64,000 nt of DNA from Sipunculus nudus (Eukaryota; Annelida; Sipuncula; Golfingiida; Sipunculidae): positions 50,914,019 to 50,978,018 of the forward strand of contig CM049306.1 of the NCBI GenBank assembly GCA_026874595.1, given 5' to 3'. This document shows, piece after piece, positions 12,601-22,566 of the stretch. A program made the translations under genes and the position numbers. The notes beneath the pieces are model-generated. The model made no database searches, was not told the origin of the DNA, and saw nothing but the letters and a program-made list of their open reading frames with translations. Position 1 is the stretch's first letter. The number at the start of each line of letters is the position of its first letter.

Positions 12601-12717
12601 ATTACCGGAAGGTCTCTATAGAGACAAGATATACGCAAAAAAAAGAACATATCTGTAGTTATTCTTTGTTAGATCTGTGGTCTTGCAATGTCGGAATGCC
12701 ATCAATAAACTGACCAA

Positions 12718-12948
12718 TCATGCAAAGGCCAGCATTTCAGGGCGGTCGTCTTTTACAGAAATCCCAAGCAGCAGCTGGTAATCACCAGGGAAAAACCCTG
12801 CCAGAAGACCAATAGCTACCTGTGGTGATGGGGGTGGGGTGTCTGTCGTCCACCTTGTGCGAACAATTTTTTGACGAATTTTGTTGCTCTTTCCTTGGAA
12901 TGTATAAAGAATTTCCATTCTTGAAACCTTGAATTTCCGATATTCCAT
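12718..12948 (-). CDS. Unrecognised ORF within the hAT-like element
   Basis: The 76-codon ORF starts MEYRKFKVSRMEILYTFQ and ends DYQLLLGISVKDDRPEM... then LAFA-stop. It stays open upstream of the Met for 14 more codons, back to a TGA. The composition looks protein-like and non-repetitive: a basic N-terminal half, a TPPPSP linker, then a hydrophobic VAIGLLAGFF segment. No family was recognised. It could be a fragment of a captured gene, a terminal exon, or chance. Confidence 0.25.
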   Translation of the reverse strand: MEYRKFKVSRMEILYTFQGKSNKIRQKIVRTRWTTDTPPPSPQVAIGLLAGFFPGDYQLLLGISVKDDRPEMLAFA

Positions 12949-13620
12949 GATATTTAAACGGTCTGAAACAACCTGAAGTGCCCTTTTTCAATGATTCTCC
13001 CTACTCTCACACCAGTCTCGTTAAAATACAGACGTTTACACTATCATGTATATAATGAGTACTACCTAAATGCCTGTCTTTTGATTACCCAACATGACCT
13101 GCATGATCTTTTATGTAACGTGAATAAACACAATGAACACCCAGACCTAAGTAGGAATCATTTTAACTTTACGATATAATTCTATTATAACTATCCGACG
13201 GGATTAATTCCCCTGGCCGCTTAGCCACATGTTCAATATACGTATCAAGCATCAGTTTTATTTTTAGAGTTTAAAACTTAAATTTAAGATATATTTACCT
13301 GTACTGTTAATACTAACAGTTTAATTATCCACTACCTACAGACAAGTGTCGTATATTGTGACAAATTATTTAAAATTAAAATATAATATGTATTTAAATG
13401 ATATAATTACTTGAAATTTATTTAAATACTTTAAAGGATAACAAATAGTCATAAGTTCATAAATAAAACCTCGAGTTCAAGTGTGCATATTCACTATAAT
13501 TCTAAAATGATTTCGATGTAGCCTTGAATTAAGGTATGTTTTAACTTTTAAGAAATTTGATTAAACCCAGTCAGTTTTTCCAAACATTTGATTTTTTTTT
13601 TGGAAATATTAAACATGCCC

Positions 13621-13623
<3 letters not shown>

Positions 13624-13690
<67 letters not shown>
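13624..13690. repeat. (TA)n microsatellite
   Basis: A pure TA dinucleotide tract of ~33 repeats inside the hAT-like element. Confidence 0.95.
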
Positions 13691-13692
<2 letters not shown>

Positions 13693-14198
13693 CCTAACTC
13701 ATGAAATTACGCGTTTTTAGTAAAGACTATAAAGTGCCTTGCAATCAGCCATGCCATGCATATCTCAATAGCTCTGTTAGGTGTACCTGCTGTCATATGC
13801 GATAACAAGAGGTGGAATTGTAGACGTGACAAGGTATTTGTATGCGTTGAGAATGGAATACCACCAAATAAAGTTTTTTTTCCCAAATTGAGTATAAAGT
13901 AATCATGAATTGTGTTTACATGAGTGATGAAAGATCACATTATATGTGTATCCTGCAGTTTAATCTGTTTTGGTTACAATATATTTGTTTAATTCCTTTT
14001 TGTTCACTTTATAATGAAATATACTTGTTTGAACTTCAAGCGATCTGTTGATTTACATTAGCAAAGAGATGTTTGCTCTTTAATATGTGGAGGAAGAATT
14101 CCCTGCCAGTGAATCCATCCATAAAACTGCGTTGCTGTCACGTACAAACCTGTAACAAGGATATATGACATGATATGTTTCAATATGTTATCCAGTTT

Positions 14199-14200
<2 letters not shown>

Positions 14201-14272
<72 letters not shown>
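14201..14272. repeat. (TA)n microsatellite
   Basis: A pure TA tract of ~36 repeats close to the right end of the hAT-like element. It gives a meaningless Tyr-Ile ORF. Confidence 0.95.
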
Positions 14273-14274
<2 letters not shown>

Positions 14275-14347
14275 GTTTTGTTAGAGTCGCGGCAATTTCT
14301 AAGACCGCCCCGGGCGGCAATGAGGCTAGGAACGCCGCTGCCTATAG

Positions 14348-15799
14348 TCCAGCCAATAAGACACCTGCCAACACCGAAGAACGCTGGTTCTGGAGAGATG
14401 AAAAGAAATTACAAACATGAATGCATTATTTTGTGGTGCTTAGAAAGATTTTTTTATAGGGAGCGATGTGTCGCAGATTGATGCGATACCACCTTTAAAG
14501 AAATACAGTTAAAGGCTCATAGTTCCATATATGATCCATGTAAGATCCATAAGCAAATTATAGCCTCAGGGCCAAGTATTTCAGGAAGATGGAAGGAAGG
14601 AAGGAAGATGGGTTGGGGGGGGGGGGTTATCGGCTTAGGGGGTTGGAGGGGTATCCCCCTCATGTAGTGTGGTAATTTATTACATTTTTCATACCTTATT
14701 AAAACAAGCTTAGCGAACCTGTTAGCGTATGCGGTATAATTGTGATCTGTAAAACTGTCGGATTGCGCTTATTTTGGGCTATCTGCGTCTTCTTAGTTTT
14801 TAAAGGTAAAAGCTGAAGAAACTTTTAAAATCGTTTTTCCGAAACTGACAACCGAATTGTTTAATATTTCATGTAAAAATTCCGAAAACAAGCTTTCTCA
14901 AGTTTGTTCGAATGGTCCCAGTTGAGGTACAGGAAACTGGGCATAGTTATTTGGCCAAAAATGCCATACTGTCGTATTACAATCTAAGAATTGGCAGGAG
15001 CTAGCATCAACAAATTATATGCAAATGTTGGTCACATGACTCATATTTGAAGCTGAGGTTTTGGTTGCACCACCTGCATTGACCTTTTTAGTATCTTTTT
15101 AGTACCTTTTTAAGAAAATCTTCTCCGAAATCATTCAGCATAATTGTCTCACTTCTATTTTTTTTATTTTTCCAGAGACTAGGGCTCTCAATTTTGTTCA
15201 AATGTTTCCCATTTGGTGAATTTTGTCCGAGTTTCAGGAATTTGTACTTAGTCATTAGGCAGAAGCTAGCATCACCAAGCTTTATGCAAATGAAATAGAG
15301 GTTTCTGTGGTGCCACCTGAATCGACCTGGTTTTTATAAGGGAAAAACTAGTAATTTACTTCTTTCAACCATTTATTTAAAAGTCATTTCTTATGAAACT
15401 GTCAGGCAAATTGTTATATATTTCACAAGAATGATCCTAGGGTAGGGTTCTCTCAATTGTACAAGAATAGATTAGGTTAAATGATTTTTGGTAGAGTCCT
15501 AGAAAGGTGAAGTTGGTGACGTTGCCAAATTAGCCTATATCAAACTGAGGGTAGCAATAGTCTTATTCTACAAAACTTTCAAATTGTAACATTGCACAAA
15601 AAATATTCTTCGATGGCCTTTGTTCAAGTTTACTCGTGATTTTTGGCAGAATTATTTGACCTTTAACAACGAAAGGACTGTGCTGTGAGATACTTTGGTT
15701 AACAAATCTAGCAGATTTTTGTAGTAACAGATTGTGAGCTCTGTGGGGATATATGCAGAACTGTACTGGCAATATAAATATTTGGTTTTCAACTCCAGC
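14348..15799. other. Intergenic, no gene seen
   Basis: A single last minisatellite unit (14348-14380) is followed by unique AT-rich sequence, a GGAAGGAAG/poly-G tract near 14600-14650, and diverged repeat phrases (AAGCTTTATGCAAATGA, GTGGTGCCACCTGAATC at ~15310) related to the 393-1250 repeat. No ORF with coding features. Confidence 0.6.
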
Positions 15800-15803
15800 T
15801 TAA

Positions 15804-16196
15804 AGGAGCCCAATCACCTATCTGACCTTTATAAACTAAAGGTATCCCTTGGAGCTTACATAATAAATAGGTTAGAAAACGAAGATATTACCACACAAAG
15901 GCTGCTTGTTTTGTTTATATCAACGTGTTTATTATATGCGGGGGCCCGCCAAAATTATCAAAAGAAATTTAACAGAGGCATCTGGCGGTAGATCAGATAA
16001 GCCAGAGCTTTGCAAATGGCGTTTTGCAACAACTGACCGTTCTACCTCGACATATAGGAACTCTGTCACCTTCCTTTACATGTTTATCCCGGTTGTCAAC
16101 ATTGATGTGTTTACGACATGTCACTGTTAAACAAATTCACACATCCTTCACGAAGGTTTTATAAGAACTTTTCACAGACAAAATTAACCATAGATC

Positions 16197-16285
<89 letters not shown>

Positions 16286-16338
16286 GGAAACGATAATCAC
16301 ATATAAATTCTTTTTCAAAAGGTAGGTGATTCGGCACC
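15804..16338. mobile_element. TTAA-flanked MITE, family A copy 2 (intact ends)
   Basis: This is the best-preserved copy by its ends. TTAA at 15800-15803 precedes AGGAGCCCAATCACCTATC, and GGTAGGTGATTCGGCACC precedes TTAA at 16339-16342. TTAA target duplications point to piggyBac- or Kolobok-type mobilisation. The copy is enlarged by a (TA)n tract at ~16199-16280. No transposase. Confidence 0.85.
16199..16280. repeat. (TA)n microsatellite inside MITE copy 2
   Basis: An almost pure TA tract with one AAATA interruption near 16250. The sibling MITE copies have only 'CATAAATATATAC' at this point, so the tract expanded after insertion. Confidence 0.9.
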
Positions 16339-16379
16339 TTAATATGTAAGATCAACGAGTAACCTCCTTGGTAAGATAA

Positions 16380-17640
16380 ATCTACGAATATAATATACCT
16401 ATATTCTGATTTTGCTTACAATATGCATCTTTTATTATTCCACACATTTTGATTATAAAAGTCTCTCGAATATGTCAGCTTGAAAAAGCATTGTAGCCAA
16501 AGTCTTTCAGTGTGTATAAACAGATTTGGCGAAAGGCCAAAATTGTGTCCGTATCTATAACTTTGCCAGACTGTCAACCTTTTCATCGTCAACACGCTAA
16601 ATTTTGTATGACTACACATCTTGGATAAATTTGTCGTATACAAGACTGGTGGCGCAACATTCGATTGTTTTTGGGTAACATGCATCTATGCTGTCTGTTT
16701 TATTATCGCAAGGATATTTTTAATGTGTTGTTGACGTTTGGTTCGTGAAGCACGCGTGGCTCGCTGCCGTGGCAGCATCGCCTGGCCGAGCCAAGCCGGG
16801 CCACTTGTGAACCCTGGTATGTTGAGACACGGCATTCTCTGTTCAAGATGTTTCCTGTAGCGTGTGTACTGTGTATTATGTATTGTTCTTTTCGATTGTT
16901 CGTGAAAACGGAATTTTCTAGAGTTTTCAGATGGAAGGTTATAAATAGGGGCTGTGTTTTAGAGCCGGAAGAGGGAGGTGAGAGAATATCCAAGCGACAC
17001 AGAAGAGTGGACCTTTTCCTATAATTGCAGCAGTTACAGCTTTTGTTCTAAATTTGTGACGGATTTTATATAGTCTTAAGTTTGCCTTTGGCATCACTAT
17101 CAGAACTTCAGTTTTGGATTACACCGGATTGATTTTGTGAATGAACTGGACTGTTATTCTCTGAAAAGATTTGTGTGGGCTGTTCGACTGGGTTGTACTT
17201 TATAAAGGACTTGTTATTGCTTTGACAGTGGTGGTATCCAGGTACTGAACACTTTATTTATATACTTGTATTTATTGACTGTTGTACTGTTGTTATACTT
17301 TGTAATTGTATTGATTAAGTGTATTGTAATGTTAGGATTATTTTAAGAATAAATTATAATTATTAGTTAACAAAAAACCACTGACTTTTTTATTCATTCC
17401 CCTAGACATTTCACGCTGCCTAGTGTTACAGGATGTGATTTTGTTTTTATCTCCATAACCAAATTTGTGCTCGTCACGACTACGTGATCTGTTGATAATA
17501 GGTTCCGTAACAATGCACATAACTCAAGGGTATATTGATGAATCGGTCTGATATACTGCGTGTAATTTTGTATGCTGGTGGCGCCACCTACAATTGTTTT
17601 TGCAAGTTAACTGATATTTGAGTGTGACATACCGTAGTTT
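16380..17640. repeat. Dispersed repeat copy 2, split by an LTR-like insertion
   Basis: 16380-16725 and 17530-17640 continue the same repeat seen at 393-1250 (AATATGTCAGCTTGAAAA, GTATACAAGACTGGTGGCGC, TGGTGGCGCCACCTACAA). The ~790 bp in between are absent from copy 1. Confidence 0.5.
16726..17512 (+). mobile_element. Probable solo LTR
   Basis: The segment starts TGTTGTTGACG and ends CCGTAACA (TGTT...AACA inverted ends) and interrupts a dispersed repeat. It has LTR architecture: a TATA box (TATAAATAG at 16940-16948) and an AATAAA at 17348-17353. A short direct repeat, ATG (or AATG sharing the terminal A), flanks it. No gag-pol sequence adjoins. The TSD is weak and the exact ends are uncertain. 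Confidence 0.5.
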
Positions 17641-17669
17641 TGCTCATATCTCATATTTTACGGTTTGAA

Positions 17670-18150
17670 CTATTATCACTAGAACATATCATCGTCACAT
17701 TACTCCAGTTCTGAAGGACCTGCATTGGTTGCTTATTCAGAGCAGACTTGACTTTAAGATACTGGTATGTACTTACCAGGCAACAGGATATGTGCGTGAT
17801 ATTCTCAGTATATATTCTCCAACCAAAAAGATCAGTTAACAAAACCTTCTCACTCTAGTCTCTCCTAATGTTTGAACCGCTACTTTTGACAATAGATGTT
17901 TTAGTTGGAGTGTATCTAGTCTGTGGAACAACCTACCATTCCATGTCAGAGACTCCAGTTCAGTTGACACTTTTAAACACTCTCTTATAAGACATTTAAA
18001 TTTAGCATATTACAATGAGTCTTAATTCTAGTCCCCCCCCCCCCCATCATTTTTAGTATCTGCTCTAGGTAGATTTCTTAATGTAAAGTGCTTTTTTACT
18101 TAATGTATGAAAAGAGCGCTATATAAATGTGAAATAATAATAATAATAAT
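17670..18150 (+). mobile_element. 5'-truncated LINE (CR1/L2-like) 3' end with (TAA)n tail
   Basis: The translation shows the typical C-terminal tail of CR1/L2/Rex-type LINE polyproteins: HITPVLKDLHWLLIQSRLDF then KILVCTYQATGY. After a stop and frameshift it continues CFSWSVSSLWNNLPFHVRDS then SSVDTFKHSL. The end has the characteristic GCGCTATATAAATGTGAA followed by (TAA)n. It is degenerate and inactive. A poly-C run at 18033-18046 interrupts the 3' UTR part. Confidence 0.8.
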
Positions 18151-18275
18151 CAACTCTGTGCAAAACTGTGCATATTAGAGAGAGTAACAATAACTGAAAT
18201 GATACAGTGAAATGAAGATACCATTTCAGCAGTCGCCCAGCACAAGCGTTTAGAACTTTATGCATGCAGCATAAG

Positions 18276-18649
18276 CTACGATTCCTTTTACGCGGTTGCG
18301 GCCGGGGTACGGTCGCGGTTGCGGATATAGTCAAATTTATGATATTATGAAGGACTGATCCTTTTTATGCGGTTGCGGTCGCGGTACTTATCCGTCCCGT
18401 CATCCGACAACATTTTTGTCGGATCATATAGTGACTGATTCGACAAAAAATTTTAAATGGATGGGGTCGTGTGTGTGTGTGTATACTAGTATATATCGTA
18501 CATAAATATTATATCACATAAAAAACATCGTTTTTGGAAATGAAATATATCATTAATTAGCATAGACTTTGGTCGCAACCGCGACCGTAAAAAAGGAATC
18601 GGCCTTGCCGCAACAAACCGCGGCCGCAACCGCGTAAAAGGAATCGTAG
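18276..18649. mobile_element. Inverted-repeat element (~374 bp) with ACGCGGTTGCGG arms
   Basis: The left arm CTACGATTCCTTTTACGCGG is mirrored by the right arm CCGCGTAAAAGGAATCGTAG. Homology continues to ~32 bp and there are further internal GGTTGCGGTCGCGG-type inverted motifs. No target duplication is clear. A miniature TIR or foldback element; non-coding. Confidence 0.7.
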
Positions 18650-18679
18650 TTTATTGCTCTGTCAGATCGTCCTCTTTCC

Positions 18680-19330
18680 CAAGGACAACGGCACATACCA
18701 GTGGCGGGTATATACCTTCTAATGTCTGTGTTAACCCGGTTTACGGTATATAGAATTAAATATAAGGTTTTAAAAAATAAGAAATTATGTTTCAAGTATA
18801 TGTTAAATCTAAATCAGGTTAAGATGTTTAATATTTCATATAAAGTAAACTGGGAAATGGAACCAAAGTCTATTATGCTAATTAATAATATATTTCACTT
18901 CCAATATATAAATATTTTTCTTTCAATATAACCCCCATCCCCCTTGCTAAAATTCGAGTGGGGGTGATCGATACATCCCCCCCCCCCCAATTAAAAAAAT
19001 CCGACACTGTTGGAGTTAACAATTTCGCACGCGGGGCCGGCGCGGGGACAAAAATAATACACAAGTTGGATTTTAACGGGCGGGACTCGAGCGGTGGCCC
19101 GAATGTATGGAAAGGCATCCTAAGTGGTAACCTAATTTGCATAATATGGAAGAGTGTAATATTATATTACACTCTTAGATATTATTACAAAAAAAGTTTG
19201 ATATACCATATTGGCTTACAGAAAAAAGATCAATATAAATAGTGCCACGTGTCGGTTAGAGTCGCTTAGAGTCAGGTGATCAATATTTGGTGATGGACCA
19301 AATACGGAATTAATATAATCAAATACGGCA
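18680..19330. repeat. Dispersed repeat copy 1 (partner near 19.79-20.39 kb)
   Basis: 18750-18990 resembles 20105-20360 (AGTATATGTTAA, AACCAAGTCTATTAT, CATCCCCCTTGCTAAAA, then a poly-C run). 19180-19330 resembles 19790-19910 (GGCTTACAGAAAA.AGATCA, then TGATCAATATT). The two blocks are in different order in the two places. A small perfect palindrome (AGAGTGTAATA/TATTACACTCT) sits at ~19151-19175. Unknown element class. Confidence 0.45.
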
Positions 19331-19789
19331 ATAGGCCTATACACATAATTTTAATGTCCATAAAAATACCATTATGAAAATAATTAATTTCATTTCATAT
19401 TCATTTTTTTCTACTAAATTTAAGGAACAGTTAATCTTCACATAAACGCATCAGTGATTGTATTTTCTGATTTAAAAAGACGTTTTGACTAACAGAAACT
19501 GTGTCTACTTAAGTGGCGCCATCTGCAGGCAGCTTATATAGTTACACGACAGTGTAAGTAAAATTTTGATACAAATGTCCGCAGCAGTTACTGCGATATT
19601 GGAAAACATGCATACTATATTGCATAGCATGATGTAACCATATGAAACCGTCGAGATATTTATGATATGAGAAACAAAGTTCAGTTCAACTAAATTCACC
19701 CTCATATAATAAATCTTTCTCTATACTAAGGAAAAGTCACCGTACTTTTCATAAGAAATCTGGGTTATATATTTTTGGCCTTACTGTGA

Positions 19790-20027
19790 AATAGGGGAAC
19801 ATGACATTTTGGCTCGCAGAAAACAGATCACCATAAAGGAGGCGCCACATACAGCTTGCATACACATTCCTTGAGTCACATGATGAATATTACTAAATGC
19901 CGCCTTTCCTGTGTTACTTGGTGACAAACATTACCTGATATCTGCATGCACGTATATCTTCAATTGATATTTCAATCATTTACTCCACAACTCATAGAAG
20001 ACTGACCTGATTCTGTTCAGACTTTGC

Positions 20028-20059
<32 letters not shown>

Positions 20060-20227
20060 ATTGTCTTTGTCTGTTCAAACATATCACAATTCAGTAGAAG
20101 GTTAAAAAAATAAGGTATGTTTCCAGTATATGTTAATTAATTCTATACCAGGTTTAGGTATATTATAATTCATAGTAAACTCATAAATAGAACCAAGTCT
20201 ATTATTCTAATTATTATTTAATTTTCA

Positions 20228-20272
<45 letters not shown>

Positions 20273-20385
20273 CACTCTGAACATCAGGCCATCCCCCTTG
20301 CTAAAAAGTGTGTGTGTTGGGAGAGGGGATATATACCTCCCCCCCCCTCCCCCCCACATATTGACGCCTCTGGTGGTCATCAGCA
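19790..20385. repeat. Dispersed repeat copy 2, with (TA)n tracts
   Basis: This is the partner of 18680-19330. It includes (TA)n at ~20029-20047, followed by GTGTGTGTGT, and at ~20228-20269, then a C-rich run at 20339-20356 and GACGCCTCTGG. Confidence 0.45.
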
Positions 20386-20791
20386 TGTATCAGAGCTATG
20401 TGAGATTAAGGATACTGTACAACATTTGCGGTAAGTTTTTTTTGTTTAATAAAATGTTATGACGGGGGTATATCAACTTTTTCTCAGGAAGTAAGGAAAG
20501 GCATCTGCGTGTTGCTGTTGGTTTAACTTCATTAGTCACGATTGGAAAAAAAATTGCGCGCATACGGAGACTCTGCAGGCGACATTCTCTGATAAATGCA
20601 TTTTTTTTAAATCCCCAGACTACTAATACTATTAGAGGCACAGTGCACAATGTTGACCAGTGTTGTGGGCGATGTGAATGTGTCTGGCGGAGACACTGGT
20701 GCTGACCCCTTCTGACACGAGTCAGACTGTTCCCGGCCTGTGGCGCCCTCTGTCTTAGGTTGGAAGAACTGAATTCCAGCAACACATGTGG
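20386..20791. other. Region upstream of the IMP4-proximal transposon, no gene called
   Basis: A 129-codon reverse-strand ORF covers most of this stretch (20396-20785), but its sequence is not recognisable and it overlaps a second open frame. In the pre-insertion genome this segment would have been directly upstream of IMP4, so it may hold part of the original promoter. The last 9 bp (CACATGTGG) are the target duplication of the next element. Confidence 0.4.
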
Positions 20792-21783
20792 GGCAGTGTG
20801 TAAAACCCGGACCCCACGGACCCCGGATCCTGGACCCCAAGAAAAAATCTATAATTCTTAAAACTCTCCTTTTATGGTAATTTGTCGAGATATTTAGCAG
20901 AATAGTATCTTAAGACTTTTCTTACATTATGTGTGTTAATGAAACATAAAAAATGGTCTGTTTTGCAACAAAAGTTGATAATTTACCCTACGGACCCTGG
21001 CGCACTGACCTCACGGATCCCACGGACCCCTTTTACTCGTTGTTTTACCATTTCTTTTGTACATATTTTAACATCCCGTTTAGGCATAACAACCATATGA
21101 TTTAATTATTGTGTTTTTGTATCTTTATTATTTTCATTTTGTCTTATTTTTTCTTCAGGTTCTTATATTTGCTATTTGTTTCATGTTTAGCGAAATAAAA
21201 AGTATAATAAGAACATTTTTAAAATCATTATGTTTCTACCTGTCGTTTTTTAAAATACAAGTCATCAACAATTACTTTGGGTAATTATATTGTTACCAAA
21301 TGTAAATTGCATTGTTTTCATGAATGGAACACAAACCCCGTGTTATGTGGAAGAGCTCTGATATCGATATATACTAGTATCAGTCTCAGGTCCGCATGCA
21401 TTGACCGCTGGCGCACTTCAGTGTACTTGCACTATAATATTTTCACTTGAAATGACAAATAATCATATTTAATGTTTGACACGAGTGCTTATTCTTTCTC
21501 ATGGAATCATAAATGAAAATATGAGCGGCGTTTCCCAGGGTCCTTTAAAAATGGAATAGTCATCAAAGTCAAGCAGTTGGGTCCATCTTCAGCAAAATAT
21601 TTTGTATACTTATAATTTTCATTGAAATGGTTATTTACAAAGCTTCAACATTGAGGGACTTTACTTTGTTCTTATATCAGCAACAGGGGTGTTTTTATCT
21701 GTATATATATAATCGACAGTGTGGAAATTGGTTTTTGGGGTCCGGGGTCCGGGATCCGTGGGGTCCGGGTTTTACACACTGCC
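20792..21783 (+). mobile_element. 992-bp TIR element with 9-bp TSD, copy 1, just upstream of IMP4
   Basis: It starts GGCAGTGTGTAAAACCCGG and ends with the inverse, CCGGGTTTTACACACTGCC; the terminal inverted repeats continue ~48 bp as CGGACCCC-type repeats. Perfect 9-bp target duplications CACATGTGG lie at 20783-20791 and 21784-21792. It has no transposase ORF. Nine-bp duplications fit MULE/Mutator-like or Merlin-like families; the class is unproven. The right end is 107 bp before the IMP4 start codon. Copy 2 (41070-42064) is in the opposite orientation. Confidence 0.9.
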
Positions 21784-21889
21784 CACATGTGGGGTGTTGT
21801 TGTTATGTGAGAAATCAAAATTAAAAGCGGGTTTACACTAAATTACAGCTAGGTTTCCATCTGAATCTGTTTCCATAAAACCTGCAGTT

Positions 21890-21892
21890 ATG
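21890..21892 (+). CDS. IMP4: IMP4 exon 1 coding part (start codon only)
   Basis: The protein must start with Met directly before [10 protein letters not shown] of exon 2, in phase 0. CAGTTATG|GTAAGAG at 21886-21899 is the only ATG followed by a strong donor that I find between the transposon and exon 2. The 5' UTR end and promoter are unknown, but at most ~97 bp separate the target-site duplication from the ATG. Confidence 0.75.
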
Positions 21893-22535
21893 GTAAGAGT
21901 TAATTTTACTTGTGTTAGTATAATTTATGTGATTCAGTTAGCTGAATTCTCTTGAATAATATGATATACACCGATTATCGCTCGGCCACCAGGTCAGGTA
22001 ACACTCCTAGAACTAGTTTAAGTCTTTACTGCATTATCATGCGGCGTATGTATCCTTTCCGGCACGGCTTTTTACCGAAACTGACCTATATAACCGAAAC
22101 TGACAGAAACTGACCGAAACTTGCTTTAAAATTTATTAAATTACATTTATTTTAAATTGACTTTTTTTTTACTTCTGTACATTGTCTTTTATATTTCTGT
22201 ATTTTTAGACAATTGTTAAACATAATGTAATACAGTAAAGATACAACAAAACATTTAAACAATAAATGAAAATCATGTGAAACAATTATATAAAAAAATA
22301 TCTCATTTTCCTGTTTTTTTTTGTTGTTGCAAATATTTGTTCAGTTTTAATATAATGTTTATTTTAATAATGTGAAGTGTTCAATTTCACGTAATTTTCA
22401 ATTTAATATACATCAGGAAAAGTATTGTTTCCTCAGCAAAATATAATATTTTCAGCAACCTTTTCCAAAAAAATTGTTTTGAAAAGCAAATGGAGTAGGC
22501 AATTTATTAACATAACATACATTCAACATATGAAA

Positions 22536-22566
<31 letters not shown>

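Larger units (their letters stand above)
11129..14340. mobile_element. hAT-like non-autonomous element inserted in the 45-bp minisatellite
   Basis: The left end is CAGTGGCGTACCTA and the right end, inverted, is CAGCGGCGTTCCTA. Both ends are flanked by the direct repeat CCTATAG (11122-11128 and 14341-14347). Removing the 3212 bp and one CCTATAG restores a perfect minisatellite junction, CATCCTATAGTCCAG. The CAG...CTG termini fit hAT transposons, whose target duplication is usually 8 bp; only 7 bp is clear here. No transposase ORF is seen. It carries a dimeric tandem array, one unidentified ORF and two (TA)n tracts. Confidence 0.72.

Noticed and set aside
14170-14481. 103-codon ORF with poly Tyr-Ile
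   Set aside because: Translation of a (TA)n microsatellite and the right end of the hAT-like element.
16137-16355. 72-codon reverse-strand ORF
   Set aside because: Built on the (TA)n tract within MITE copy 2.
20396-20840. 129- and 77-codon reverse-strand ORFs upstream of IMP4
   Set aside because: They overlap each other in different frames; at least one runs into the TIR element; sequence not recognisable. A divergent gene cannot be excluded but is not supported.
20867-20885. Alternative IMP4 first exon ATG|GTAATT near 20875
   Set aside because: Inside the transposon and with a weaker donor; ATG|GTAAGAG at 21890 is closer, stronger and the only such site between the transposon and exon 2.
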